This document shows positions 19,176 through 28,017 of a DNA stretch of 64,000 bases, in pieces; within the stretch, counting starts at the first letter, position 1; each line of letters starts with the position of its first letter. Source of the stretch: Roseiarcus sp963772555 (GTDB lineage Bacteria; Pseudomonadota; Alphaproteobacteria; Rhizobiales; Beijerinckiaceae); the NCBI GenBank assembly GCA_963772555.1, contig CAVYXQ010000007.1, forward strand, positions 62,001-126,000, given 5' to 3'. Below the pieces are notes generated by a model, which did not search any database, was not told where the DNA came from, and was given only the letters and a program-made list of their open reading frames with translations. Both the position numbers and the translations under genes were made by a program.

Positions 19176-20096
19176 ATGGCGTTTGCGGCGCAACAGGGAT
19201 GGGGCGGGCGGCGGCGGTCGCCGCTCGCTCCTTCCTGGACGACGGGATATCTGCTGGCCGGGCCGGCGCTGCTCGCGATGGTCGGGATTTTCGTCTACCC
19301 GCTCGTCTACTCGTTCGTGATGAGTTTCTTCCGTTGGGATCTGACCGCCGCGTCCCAGCACTTCCGCGGGTTGGCCAACTACACAGACGTGTTGACCAGC
19401 CCCGAGTTTCACCAGTCTTTCCGTAGTCAGATCATCTTCAGCATCGCCTCGATCGGCGTCGAGGTCGTGGCCGGCATAGCCATTGCGGTGCTGGTCAACG
19501 GCAAATTGCACGGCCTGCGGGCCGCGCGGATGCTGCTCCTCGTCCCGCCGATGATCGCGCCGGCGGTTGTCGGATTGAACTTCCGCTGGCTCTTCAACGG
19601 CCAGTATGGATTGGCCAACGCGCTGCTGCGCGCCGTCCACCTGCCAGAGATCCCTTGGCTTTCTGACCCGAATTGGGCGCTCGTCTCCGTCATCATCGCC
19701 GACGTCTGGCAAAACACTCCGCTCATGGTGCTGCTCTTTCTCGCCGGCCTGCAGTCGCTGCCACAGGAGCCTCTGGAGGCGGCCGCGGTGGATGGCGCCT
19801 CGGAATGGAATATCTTCTGGTGGATTGTGCTGCCGCTCATGCGGCCGATCATCATCGTCGCCTTGATGTTGCGGATCACCGACACGTTCCGCACATTCGA
19901 TGTCGTCTGGCTGATGACGCAAGGCGGGCCCGGCGGCGCCACCAACCTGATCACCGTGAACGCCTATTTGCTGGCGTTCCAGGCAGTCGATTTCGGGCAT
20001 GCGGCGGCGGTTTCTTACATCGCCCTTTTCCTCTCACTCCTGCTCCTCGGGGTGCTTTACGGCGTGCCGTGGTTGCGCGCGGAGAGCGAGCGGTGA
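19176..20096 (+). CDS. CUT1 sugar ABC transporter permease (MalF/UgpA type)
   Basis: A 306-residue inner-membrane permease with six predicted helices and the EAA loop EPLEAAAVDGASEWNIFWWI followed by VLPLMRPIIIVALM. The ATG at 19176 lies one base after the binding protein's stop. Its own stop overlaps the next gene's GTG (20093-20096), so the two permeases are translationally coupled and form the heterodimeric membrane domain. Confidence 0.9.
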   Translation: MAFAAQQGWGGRRRSPLAPSWTTGYLLAGPALLAMVGIFVYPLVYSFVMSFFRWDLTAASQHFRGLANYTDVLTSPEFHQSFRSQIIFSIASIGVEVVAGIAIAVLVNGKLHGLRAARMLLLVPPMIAPAVVGLNFRWLFNGQYGLANALLRAVHLPEIPWLSDPNWALVSVIIADVWQNTPLMVLLFLAGLQSLPQEPLEAAAVDGASEWNIFWWIVLPLMRPIIIVALMLRITDTFRTFDVVWLMTQGGPGGATNLITVNAYLLAFQAVDFGHAAAVSYIALFLSLLLLGVLYGVPWLRAESER

Positions 20097-20977
20097 GCGA
20101 TCACGCGTTGCAGCCGTCGCTTGTCGAGGTCGCAGGTCCCGTACGGCGGCGGCCCGTCTCGATGGGCCTCGTTGTACGCTACGCAGCGCTCGTCGGGACG
20201 ATCCTCCTCACCGTCTTTCCGCTCGCCTGGCTGGTCATCACGTCCCTGCGCAACTCGTCCGAGATCTTCGCCTCGCCGGCGCACATTCTCCCCGAGGCCA
20301 TAACCTTCAACCAATATGTATCGGTGTTCAGCCAGTACGGTCTTGCCAACTATCTGTGGAATACGATCATAGTCTCGCTCGCGACGGTGGCCGCGGTGAC
20401 CGTCCTGGCGGTCCCCTGCGCCTACGCCATCTCCCGCTTCAACCTTCCCGGCCACAAGCTCGTCGTGTCCCTGCTCCTGATCATGCGCATGATCCCGGTC
20501 GTGGCGCTCGCGATCCCGCTCTTTGCGGTGTTTGCGAAACTCGGTATGCTGGACACCCTGTCGGCGCTGGTCCTCACGCACACGGCTGCGAAGCTTCCCA
20601 TCGCGATCTGGCTGCTGATGGGCTTCATCCAGGACCTGCCGAAAGAGATCGAGGAATCGGCCCTGATGGATGGCGCGGGCACGCTGCGCATTCTGGTGCA
20701 GATCGTGAGTCCACTGATTGCCCCGGGCATCGGCGCCAGCGCGGTCATCACATTCCTCTTCACCTGGAACGATCTCCTGATCGCGCTGACCCTGACGTCC
20801 AGCGAGCGGGCGCAGACGCTGCCGGTCGGCCTCACCAACTTCGTATCGCAGTTCGGGATCGACTGGGGCGCAATGTCTGCAGCCGGCGTCCTTATGGTGA
20901 TCCCGACGCTGATCTTCGTCTGGTTCGCGCAGGGTCTGCTCGTGAAAGGGCTGGTCGCCGGCGCAGTCCGTGGGTGA
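20093..20977 (+). CDS. CUT1 sugar ABC transporter permease (MalG/UgpE type)
   Basis: A 294-residue permease starting at GTG 20093, overlapping the previous stop. It has six hydrophobic segments, the EAA loop LPKEIEESALMDGAGTLRIL then VQIVSPLIAPGI, and the second-permease mark TFLFTWNDLLIALTL. It is the partner of the preceding permease. No ATPase follows; the UgpC/MalK-type ATPase at 47955 or one outside the window may power it. Confidence 0.9.
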   Translation: MSDHALQPSLVEVAGPVRRRPVSMGLVVRYAALVGTILLTVFPLAWLVITSLRNSSEIFASPAHILPEAITFNQYVSVFSQYGLANYLWNTIIVSLATVAAVTVLAVPCAYAISRFNLPGHKLVVSLLLIMRMIPVVALAIPLFAVFAKLGMLDTLSALVLTHTAAKLPIAIWLLMGFIQDLPKEIEESALMDGAGTLRILVQIVSPLIAPGIGASAVITFLFTWNDLLIALTLTSSERAQTLPVGLTNFVSQFGIDWGAMSAAGVLMVIPTLIFVWFAQGLLVKGLVAGAVRG

Positions 20978-21079
20978 TCGGCGGAGCGCTGAAGCTGGGC
21001 GACACGGCCTAACGCGAGCGGCGAGGCAGCACCGGCACGATGTCGACGCTGACCAACGCACGAGTTCTAGGGGCAACAA

Positions 21080-22252
21080 ATGAAAATAACGGCGGTGGTT
21101 CCGTGGCTGGTCAAAGTCGAGCGGACATTCTGGGGAGAATATCTGTTTGTCGAAGTGCGAACTGACGGCGGCGTCTCGGGTTGGGGCGAGATCACGACGA
21201 CGACCAGGATCGCCAACCGCGCCGTCGCCGCGATCCTGCGCCAACTCAATGAGTTGCTGGTCGGGCAGGACCCCACGCGGATCGAGCAGCTGTGGAATAG
21301 GACGTTTCGCGCGTTCACCTACATGGGTTCGCGCGGGGCGACGTCCCATGTGGTGAGCGGCATCGACATCGCGCTCTGGGACATTGTCGGCAAGGTCCGC
21401 AACGCGGCGGTCTACGAGCTGCTCGGCGGGCCAGTGCGCGACGACATCCTGATCTACACCCATCCCGACCAGTCGAAGTTCGCCAGCAAGGAGGGCGTGA
21501 TCGAGGAGATTCGCAAAATCGTCAACTCCGGCCACACCGCGATCAAGTTTGATCCCTTTCCCCACTATGAAGGCAATTCCGGGCACGCGCATGGCTATCT
21601 CGACGGTCAGCTCTCCAAGAGGGGCGAGCGGGAGGCGGCCGAACTCACCGCGCTGATCCGCGAGACGGCTGGGCCAGAGGTCGAAATCCTCATCGACGCG
21701 CACGGCCGCTTCGACGTGCCGACCGCGATCCGGCTATGCCGGTCGTTGGAAGAGGCCGGCCAGATCGACTGGTTCGAGGAACCGGTCCCGGTCGAGAGCT
21801 ACCACGCTCTGAAGCAGGTGCGCGAGCGGGTCAGCGCCGCCATTTCGGTTGGCGAAAGATTGCATACGCGATGGGAATTCGTGCCTATCCTGGAGCAGCA
21901 GCTCGCCGACTACATCATGCCCGACGTGACCTGGGCCGGCGGCATCAGCGAACTTAAGAAAATTGCGACGCTCGCCGAAGCTTATTACGTGCCGGTCTCG
22001 CCGCACGATGCAAGCGGGCCGATCAACGTGATCGCCGGCGCGCATGTGATGATGACCACGCCGAATTTCTACCGGATCGAGACCAGCAGCTTCGATCTCA
22101 GCCATTATAACCGGCTGATGGAAACGCCGCTCGACAACGCCGGCGGCCGCATCAAGCTCGGCAAGGAGCCGGGCTTGGGGATCGTCATGAACCTCGATTA
22201 TCTCCGGAAAAACTCGACCGATGGGTTCGACGATCGGGACGTACACGGCTGA
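21080..22252 (+). CDS. Enolase-superfamily sugar-acid dehydratase (galactonate dehydratase-like)
   Basis: A 390-residue mandelate racemase/muconate-lactonizing enzyme family protein. The first domain starts MKITAVVPWLVKVER. In the barrel are AIKFDPFPHYEGN (Lys region), LIDAHGRFDVPTA (Asp with His and Arg), DWFEEPVP (Glu), SVGERLHTRWEF (Glu), and VSPHDASGP (general acid/base His). These match galactonate/mannonate-type dehydratases. It probably dehydrates the aldonic acid delivered by, or made from, the sugar imported by the adjacent CUT1 system. An AGGGG site lies upstream of the ATG. It is a distant paralogue of the protein at 14055. Confidence 0.87.
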   Translation: MKITAVVPWLVKVERTFWGEYLFVEVRTDGGVSGWGEITTTTRIANRAVAAILRQLNELLVGQDPTRIEQLWNRTFRAFTYMGSRGATSHVVSGIDIALWDIVGKVRNAAVYELLGGPVRDDILIYTHPDQSKFASKEGVIEEIRKIVNSGHTAIKFDPFPHYEGNSGHAHGYLDGQLSKRGEREAAELTALIRETAGPEVEILIDAHGRFDVPTAIRLCRSLEEAGQIDWFEEPVPVESYHALKQVRERVSAAISVGERLHTRWEFVPILEQQLADYIMPDVTWAGGISELKKIATLAEAYYVPVSPHDASGPINVIAGAHVMMTTPNFYRIETSSFDLSHYNRLMETPLDNAGGRIKLGKEPGLGIVMNLDYLRKNSTDGFDDRDVHG

Positions 22253-22326
22253 CCGCTCCGACGACGGTTTGGGAGGTCATAGAGTTGCGGGGGCCGCGCG
22301 CTTGGCGTCGCACTGAGGAGAGCAAA

Positions 22327-23076
22327 TTGAATACCGAGACCGAGATCAAGGACATCCGGCGTCCGCCCCGCCATCTGGCGGATGCGCTGGCGAAAATCGG
22401 CTCGGCGACGCTGAGCAGCGAGCTCAGTCAGCACCTCGGGATACGCGATCCGCAGATAAGGGGGCCGCGTCCGCTCAAGCCGGGCCGCACCGTCGCTGGG
22501 CCGGCGTTGACCCTGCAATGCATGCCCAAACGCGAGGATCTCTATGGCGCAGCCGAATACGAGGATCCCGAACGGCAGCTGCATCGCCATGTGCTCTATC
22601 CGACGCAACCGGGCGACGTCGTGGTGGTCGACGCGCGCGGCGATCTCGGCAGCGGCATTTTCGGCGAGATGATGCTGACGTTTTTCGCCGGAAGGGGGGG
22701 CGTCGGCGTCGTGATCGACGGATGCATCCGCGATTCCGCCAAGGCCGCCGAGTTGGATCTCGGCATCTGGGTCAAGGGCGTGACGCCCAACTACCACGCT
22801 CAGACCAACATCATTCCCTTTGCCGTGAACGTGCCGATCGCCTGCGCCAATGTGCTGGTCATGCCTGGCGACATTGTCGTTGCCGATGACGACGGGGTTG
22901 TCCTGGTGCCCATTGCGCTCGCCCCCCGCCTGGTCGAGATCGCCGGCAAGCATGCGGAATGGGAGGAATTCTCCCGCCTGCGCCTCTCGGAGGGCGGAGA
23001 TCTGCGGAAATATTATCCGCTCAGGGCGGACGGCGAGGCCGAATATCGCGCTTGGCGCGACGCGCAGTCCCGTTAA
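22327..23076 (+). CDS. RraA-like aldolase/decarboxylase family protein
   Basis: A 249-residue RraA/dimethylmenaquinone-methyltransferase-like fold protein. The motifs GDLGSGIFGEMM and GVVIDGCIRDS (the G-x-x-D-x20-R-D active site of the HMG/CHA aldolase group) are present, with a later PGDIVVADDDGVVLVP. Members act on 2-keto acids as aldolases or oxaloacetate decarboxylases, so cleaving a keto-deoxy sugar acid is plausible. TTG at 22327 is preferred over an upstream TTG at 22285 because GAGGAG lies at 22315-22320 and the family N-terminus begins there. It is the last gene of the importer operon. Confidence 0.82.
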   Translation: MNTETEIKDIRRPPRHLADALAKIGSATLSSELSQHLGIRDPQIRGPRPLKPGRTVAGPALTLQCMPKREDLYGAAEYEDPERQLHRHVLYPTQPGDVVVVDARGDLGSGIFGEMMLTFFAGRGGVGVVIDGCIRDSAKAAELDLGIWVKGVTPNYHAQTNIIPFAVNVPIACANVLVMPGDIVVADDDGVVLVPIALAPRLVEIAGKHAEWEEFSRLRLSEGGDLRKYYPLRADGEAEYRAWRDAQSR

Positions 23077-23288
23077 TCGGCGTCAAGCGGTCCGAAAGGC
23101 GCCGTGTCCGAACGACACCGGCGGCGTCGTGGTTTGGCGATGCGGCGGGCGGCCTCGGCGTCGCGCCGAGGGAGACGCGCTGTCCGCATCAGGTCAGCTT
23201 GCCGCAAGGCCTGCCGGCTCAACTCCCTAGCGTTCGGCGCGGCGGATTCCATCCTCCTTACGGGGCCGACGCCTGGAAGGAGCGCGAG

Positions 23289-24104
23289 ATGAATCCTCGC
23301 CTGTGCATCGGGATTGCGGCAGCGGCGCTGACGATTGCCGGTCCTCTCGTGGCTTGCGCCGCCGACTTTCCGGCCTATAGGGAACCGCCTCCGCAAGGGT
23401 TCTTCCCGCCGCCCTTCACCTGGACCGGGTTCTATATCGGCGTGAACGCCGGCGGCATCTGGGGCGGCGGCAACCGGTCGACGACGCTTTACGACGCGGG
23501 CTTCCCGCTACTATCGACTTATTATCCCAACACCCTCGCAACCGGCGCCAGCGGTTGGCTGGGCGGCGGCCAGGGGGGTTACAATTGGCAGTCGGGCGCG
23601 GTGGTGTTCGGTCTTGAGACGGATCTCGACTGGACAAGCGCGAACGAGACCTACACCTTCATCAGCCCGCCTTTGACGGTCTACGCCCCTGGCGATTTCG
23701 TCAACGTCAACGCCTCGGCGAGGCTCAATTGGCTCGGGACGACGCGGGTCCGCGCCGGCATCGCCGCCACCCCGGATTCCCGTCTAATGTTCTATGGCAC
23801 GGGAGGCCTCGCCTACGGCGGCGGCAACGGCTACCTGAACGTCTTCGACAACGTCGACGGCCTTTACTGGCATGGGGCGCCAAGTTCAGCGCGGGTGGGT
23901 TGGACAATCGGCGCGGGCGCTGAATACGCGTTCACCGACAACGTCACACTGAGGGGCGAATACCTATATTACGATCTCGGCGCCAGCACTGTTGTGACGG
24001 CCCCGAACCAGGCCGCCGGGCTGATCTTTCCGGGCGTCTACGCCACGGCCAAGTATAATTACGACGGCTCGATCTTCCGCGTCGGCCTGAACTACAAGTT
24101 CTGA
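23289..24104 (+). CDS. Outer-membrane beta-barrel protein (Omp25/31-RopB type)
   Basis: A 271-residue porin-like protein of the small eight-stranded barrel family common in Rhizobiales. Residues 1-24 are a signal peptide ending near VACAAD. FTWTGFYIGVNAGGIWGG is the family start signature. The strands alternate hydrophobic and polar residues (GGYNWQSGAVVFGLETDLDW, VTLRGEYLYYDLG). The C-terminus RVGLNYKF ends in Phe, the outer-membrane assembly signal. The ATG at 23289 has AAGGAG upstream; earlier in-frame extension is not supported. Confidence 0.9.
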   Translation: MNPRLCIGIAAAALTIAGPLVACAADFPAYREPPPQGFFPPPFTWTGFYIGVNAGGIWGGGNRSTTLYDAGFPLLSTYYPNTLATGASGWLGGGQGGYNWQSGAVVFGLETDLDWTSANETYTFISPPLTVYAPGDFVNVNASARLNWLGTTRVRAGIAATPDSRLMFYGTGGLAYGGGNGYLNVFDNVDGLYWHGAPSSARVGWTIGAGAEYAFTDNVTLRGEYLYYDLGASTVVTAPNQAAGLIFPGVYATAKYNYDGSIFRVGLNYKF

Positions 24105-24172
24105 TCGAGAACATCTTATTTGTAACGAACAACAACAAAGAGATGATTGCGCCGCGCGCTCGGGAGGGCGAG

Positions 24173-24604
24173 TTAGCTGTCGGCCTTCAGCCGTTCAAAA
24201 ACCTCGCGGCCCTCTTGATCGAGGACGCGCAAGCCGATCGCCCCAGGCGGCCACGCGATGGAGGCCGCCTCACGGACGACGTCCGCTACGACTGCGGCCC
24301 AGATCTCGCCTTCGCCGACGATGGTGGGATTGAGAGCGCCAGCGACGCCAAAGAACTGAAGCCGGAATTGCTGCGGCCTGGCCTCGAGAATCCGCTGAAG
24401 CTCGGCCAGCTGCTCGTTCTCTTCAACCCGTGGCGCCGCTGCGGCAGGGTTTGCTGCCTTGGTTGCATGGCTGGATCGATCGCCGTCGCGCCGCGTCGAA
24501 CGCTTCCGCGGTGAGCGTCGCTGATCTCCTGAAGGAATTCGGCTGTCAGGACCACGCGCCATCGGACCCCACCCGCCATCATCCCGACAGGGACCGCGAT
24601 ACAA
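24173..24604 (-). CDS. Hypothetical protein, N-terminus uncertain
   Basis: The C-terminal 80 residues look like a genuine protein, with FFGVAGALNPTIVGEGEIWA and GLRVLDQEGREVFERL, and a balanced hydrophobic pattern. The N-terminal part in this frame is Arg/Ser-rich and less convincing. A competing frame starting near 24582 (MMAGGVRWRVVLTAEFLQE) looks more protein-like there, so the gene may be frame-broken upstream. I do not recognise a family. Confidence 0.4.
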   Translation of the reverse strand: MYRGPCRDDGGWGPMARGPDSRIPSGDQRRSPRKRSTRRDGDRSSHATKAANPAAAAPRVEENEQLAELQRILEARPQQFRLQFFGVAGALNPTIVGEGEIWAAVVADVVREAASIAWPPGAIGLRVLDQEGREVFERLKADS

Positions 24605-24857
24605 CCCTATATCACGCGCACGTCATCGGTTGCAAATGGCGGCGATAAAAATCCGATTCCAAGGCATTAATGTGGCGCTCAACCGGAGCGGCGCCGGCGG
24701 CGGCGCCCCGCGGCTGAGTGCGGACCCGCCGTCCGGCCCATCTGGCCCGACGAACGTCGAGGCCCTTCGCAGTTCCCGGGTCAAGCCGAAGGGGTAGGCG
24801 CTTCTCCCGCAAAGCCCGTAACGGGAGAAGGTACGCGCGCGGCCCGGGAGGCGGGCC
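24605..24857. other. Intergenic, nothing recognised
   Basis: About 250 bases downstream of the GMC-catalase gene. No coding sequence or clear terminator was identified. Confidence 0.4.
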
Positions 24858-27800
24858 TCACTTGAAGACTTCGTCTCCGGTCACCTGGCTCGGGCCATTG
24901 CGCGCGACGCCGTTGGCGTTGAGCCGGACGTCCTGCATGGCGTGCATCACGTCGCGGCGGGCGCGGTTGATGCCCCCGCGCGGCTTGTGGACGATCAGGC
25001 CGTGCCAAGGATTGAAGGTCAGGCGCTCACAGAATTCCTGCTGGGCGGTCGTGGCGAAGATCTGCGGATAGATGTCGATCGTGGCGACCTTCATCCACGG
25101 CGACTTGGCGACGCTCCAGGGCACGAGCGTGTTCTCGATCGGCTCGGTCGTCGGATCTTTGCGCATCTGGATTTGCAGATTGAGGCGCAGATGGTTGTTG
25201 TTGGCCGGGTCGAGCTGGTTTTCCAGCCGCTGCTGGAGATAATTGGGCGTATCTCCCGGGCTGCCGTACTGGGTTTGCTGCTCGGCCGGGAAGGCGCTGT
25301 ACTTGATCACGTGGTCGTCGTCGCCGAGATCGAAGGGCGCGACGCTGAACCACCTGATGTCGGCGATGCTGGGATAGGTCCTGCGGCCGACCAGCAGATT
25401 GTACGCGCCGCGCGGATGGGTCAGGAGGTGCCAGACGACATAGGGATTCTTCATCGGGTCGCAGGAGCCCCCGCCCTTGACGCAGGCGGCGAAGAAATCG
25501 TGGAAATGCTGCGGACTGCCGGCGAAAAACGCATCGTTGGCGATGAACAGCAGATCCTGCGTGTCGCTCTCGTCGCCGGGGACCGGCAACCGATCGCCGT
25601 TGACGCCGAACATCTTGATCGCCATGCCGCGAAAATCGGTTTCGGGATCGCCGGTGACGTGGTCGGCGGCGTTCGAGAAGCGGATCCAGGCCTTGTAGGT
25701 TTGATCGCCGTTGGGCTTGCCTTTCAGGAAGCCGATCTTGAGCTCGGGCGGAAGATTCGGATTGATGGTGACATTGGCCTTGACGCAGGCATTGGCCTTC
25801 GGATGCGTGTCGCGCAGGTGTAGAACCCCGGCATATTGGGTGTTCAGTTTCCCCGTCAGCACGTTGACGATGGACTGGATGGTCTGCGTCTCTTGCGTCA
25901 GGTCGGGGTTGTCCGGCGGCGGTTCGAAGAAGAACCAGCTTGCACCGATGATTCCGGCCAGCGCGACCAGAACGACCGCAACGAGCGCCAGCGCCGCCTT
26001 GCCGACGGGCCTGAGCCCGCGTAGCGCCCAAGAGAGCCATCCACCCATCCAAGTCACCTTCTCTGAGACATTGCACCAGAAGCTGTCCCCGTACAGGCAG
26101 CCCGGCAGCTTTGCATGGCCCGCCGAAGCGAGGATCGACTCGCTCGCCTTCTCGCCGATCATATAGACGGAGGAGACAATGAAGAAGCCGGGAATCCTCG
26201 GAAACACCGAGGCGTCGGCGACGCGCAGGTTGCTGACGCCGTAGACGCGGAAATTGCTGTCGAGCACCGCGTTCGGGTCGCTCGCCGGGCCGATCGGGCA
26301 GGTGCACGACGCGTGATGGCCCCAGGCATTGTCCATCACGAATTGGCTGAGATCCGACGCCGTGCTCTTGCCGGGCCCGGGAAGTTCCTCCTCGGCGATG
26401 ACGTCGCTGGCGTCTGCGGTCAGCGTGCGCACGAATTCGATGCCGGCGACCACCGACTCGAGATCCTCGTCGCGCTTGTCGGTGCCTTCGCGGAAATAAT
26501 GGAAGTCGATTTGCGGCGGATCGCGCGGATCCGTGGTGCGCAGCGTCACCGACCCGCCGCGGTTTTCGGTGTGCGCCTTGAGGATGGCCCAGGTCAGATA
26601 ATCGTGGCTGGCGGCGATCAGCTTGGAATAGCCCGGGAAATAGCCCCTGAAGCGGCCGATCAGGGCGAAGATGAACAGATCCGGCAGCGGCCGTTGCGGC
26701 AGCGAGCGCTTGATAATGGCGAGCGCTGCGCCGTTGGTGGTGTAGACGCCCCGGCGCCAGCGCGCCCACTGCCTGCTCTGCGGATCGCCGCGGGTGAACG
26801 TGGCGTCCTTCAGGATCGCCCAGTCGCGCTTCAGACGACTGACGACGCCGACTTCGTAACGGTCCTGCAGGTTGTGCCCGACGCCCGGCAGATTGACGCG
26901 GACTTTGATGCCGAGCTTCTCGAGCTCCTCTTTGGGACCGATGCCCGACAGCATCAGGAGCTGCGGCGTATTGAAGGCGCCGCCGGCGAGGATCACCTCC
27001 CGCTCGGCATAGGCTTGGTGGGCGACGCCGGGATGCTCGCTCGGCTGGTGCGACGCGCGGTACAGTTTTGCGCCCTTGACGTAAGCGACGCCCACCGCGC
27101 GGTTCGAGTCGTCGAAAATGACCTCGGTGGCGAGCGCCTCCAGCTCGATCTTCAGCCGGTCCGGATGACGCTGCGCGACCTCGAGCAGGAATTCGCGCGT
27201 GCCGTTACGCGCGTGATTATGGGTGTGGATCGGCGCGTAATGCACGCCGATGGCGTTCTTCTTCACCAGCCGCCAGTCGTTCGGATCGCCCTGCGACTGG
27301 AAGACCCAGGTGGCGCGCTTCCACCATCCGGCAAGGCGCCAGTAGGCGTTCCAGGCCGCCTTGGAGACGATCGTGACCAGGTCGTGGTCGTAGAGCGCCC
27401 TCTTCGGGATCGCCTTCTCGATCGACAGCCAGCCGCCGAAACCGTGACGGGTCGGGTTGATGCCAGTCAGTCGATAAAGCAGCCGATAGGGCCAGCGATG
27501 GCGGCAATTCTCGAGGCGCTGGAAATAGCGCCGCATGTTCCGGGCGCGCCAGCTGCGATCGCCGGTCATGTCGGCGATGTAATTCCAGTCCGCATTGTGC
27601 GGATAGACCATAATCATGGCGTTGTGCGCGGTGCAGCCGCCCAGCGTGCCGGCGCGCGGATAGAGCACGCCGTCGCGGTTGGGCTCGAATTTGTCGTCGC
27701 GTTTCTGCTGCGTGGTGTCGCTATAGTGACGGACGAAAAAATCCCATTTCAGTGCGTAGTTCTCGCTCGCCATGGCGTGGAAAGTCGGAATCCGGTAATC

Positions 27801-28007
27801 CTCCGGCAGCCGGTTTTCGTTCGGCCTCACCGGTCCTCCACCCTGCAGATCCTTGTAATCTCCGCCGGCCTCCAGCAGCAGGACGGTGTGACCGGCCTGC
27901 GCAAGCCGCGCGGCGACGACGCCGCCGCCCGCGCCCGAGCCGACGACGATGTATTCGAAAGTGCCTGGCTTCCCGTTCAAGCGCCGCCCCTTCCACCAAA
28001 AAATCAC
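24858..28007 (-). CDS. GMC-family FAD oxidoreductase fused to a y4iL-like catalase-family haem domain
   Basis: 1049 residues. Residues 15-640 are a GMC oxidoreductase: FAD motif VVGSGAGGGVVAARLAQAGH, GTLGGCTAHNAMI, the GMC signature GGAFNTPQLLMLSGIGP, WGHHASCTCPIG (active-site His region) and NLRVADASVFPRIPGFFIVS. After EKASESIL a linker leads to a transmembrane helix (about 672-694), then residues 715-1045 match catalase-like y4iL-type proteins: RFSNAADHVTGD, DFRGMAIKMFGV, PIENTLVPW and FNPWHGLIVHKPRGGINRAR. The GMC part oxidises an alcohol and may release H2O2, which the second domain could consume. Start is GTG 28007, or TTG 27980 behind GGAAGGGG. At the junction, an alternative-frame TGA (26054-26056) and an ATG (26048) leave open two separate genes. 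Confidence 0.85.
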   Translation of the reverse strand: MIFWWKGRRLNGKPGTFEYIVVGSGAGGGVVAARLAQAGHTVLLLEAGGDYKDLQGGGPVRPNENRLPEDYRIPTFHAMASENYALKWDFFVRHYSDTTQQKRDDKFEPNRDGVLYPRAGTLGGCTAHNAMIMVYPHNADWNYIADMTGDRSWRARNMRRYFQRLENCRHRWPYRLLYRLTGINPTRHGFGGWLSIEKAIPKRALYDHDLVTIVSKAAWNAYWRLAGWWKRATWVFQSQGDPNDWRLVKKNAIGVHYAPIHTHNHARNGTREFLLEVAQRHPDRLKIELEALATEVIFDDSNRAVGVAYVKGAKLYRASHQPSEHPGVAHQAYAEREVILAGGAFNTPQLLMLSGIGPKEELEKLGIKVRVNLPGVGHNLQDRYEVGVVSRLKRDWAILKDATFTRGDPQSRQWARWRRGVYTTNGAALAIIKRSLPQRPLPDLFIFALIGRFRGYFPGYSKLIAASHDYLTWAILKAHTENRGGSVTLRTTDPRDPPQIDFHYFREGTDKRDEDLESVVAGIEFVRTLTADASDVIAEEELPGPGKSTASDLSQFVMDNAWGHHASCTCPIGPASDPNAVLDSNFRVYGVSNLRVADASVFPRIPGFFIVSSVYMIGEKASESILASAGHAKLPGCLYGDSFWCNVSEKVTWMGGWLSWALRGLRPVGKAALALVAVVLVALAGIIGASWFFFEPPPDNPDLTQETQTIQSIVNVLTGKLNTQYAGVLHLRDTHPKANACVKANVTINPNLPPELKIGFLKGKPNGDQTYKAWIRFSNAADHVTGDPETDFRGMAIKMFGVNGDRLPVPGDESDTQDLLFIANDAFFAGSPQHFHDFFAACVKGGGSCDPMKNPYVVWHLLTHPRGAYNLLVGRRTYPSIADIRWFSVAPFDLGDDDHVIKYSAFPAEQQTQYGSPGDTPNYLQQRLENQLDPANNNHLRLNLQIQMRKDPTTEPIENTLVPWSVAKSPWMKVATIDIYPQIFATTAQQEFCERLTFNPWHGLIVHKPRGGINRARRDVMHAMQDVRLNANGVARNGPSQVTGDEVFK

Positions 28008-28017
28008 AGGCTTTCCG

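Noticed and set aside
24143..24514. Plus-strand 123-codon frame after the outer-membrane protein
   Set aside because: It is antisense to the more convincing C-terminal region of the minus-strand hypothetical at 24173.
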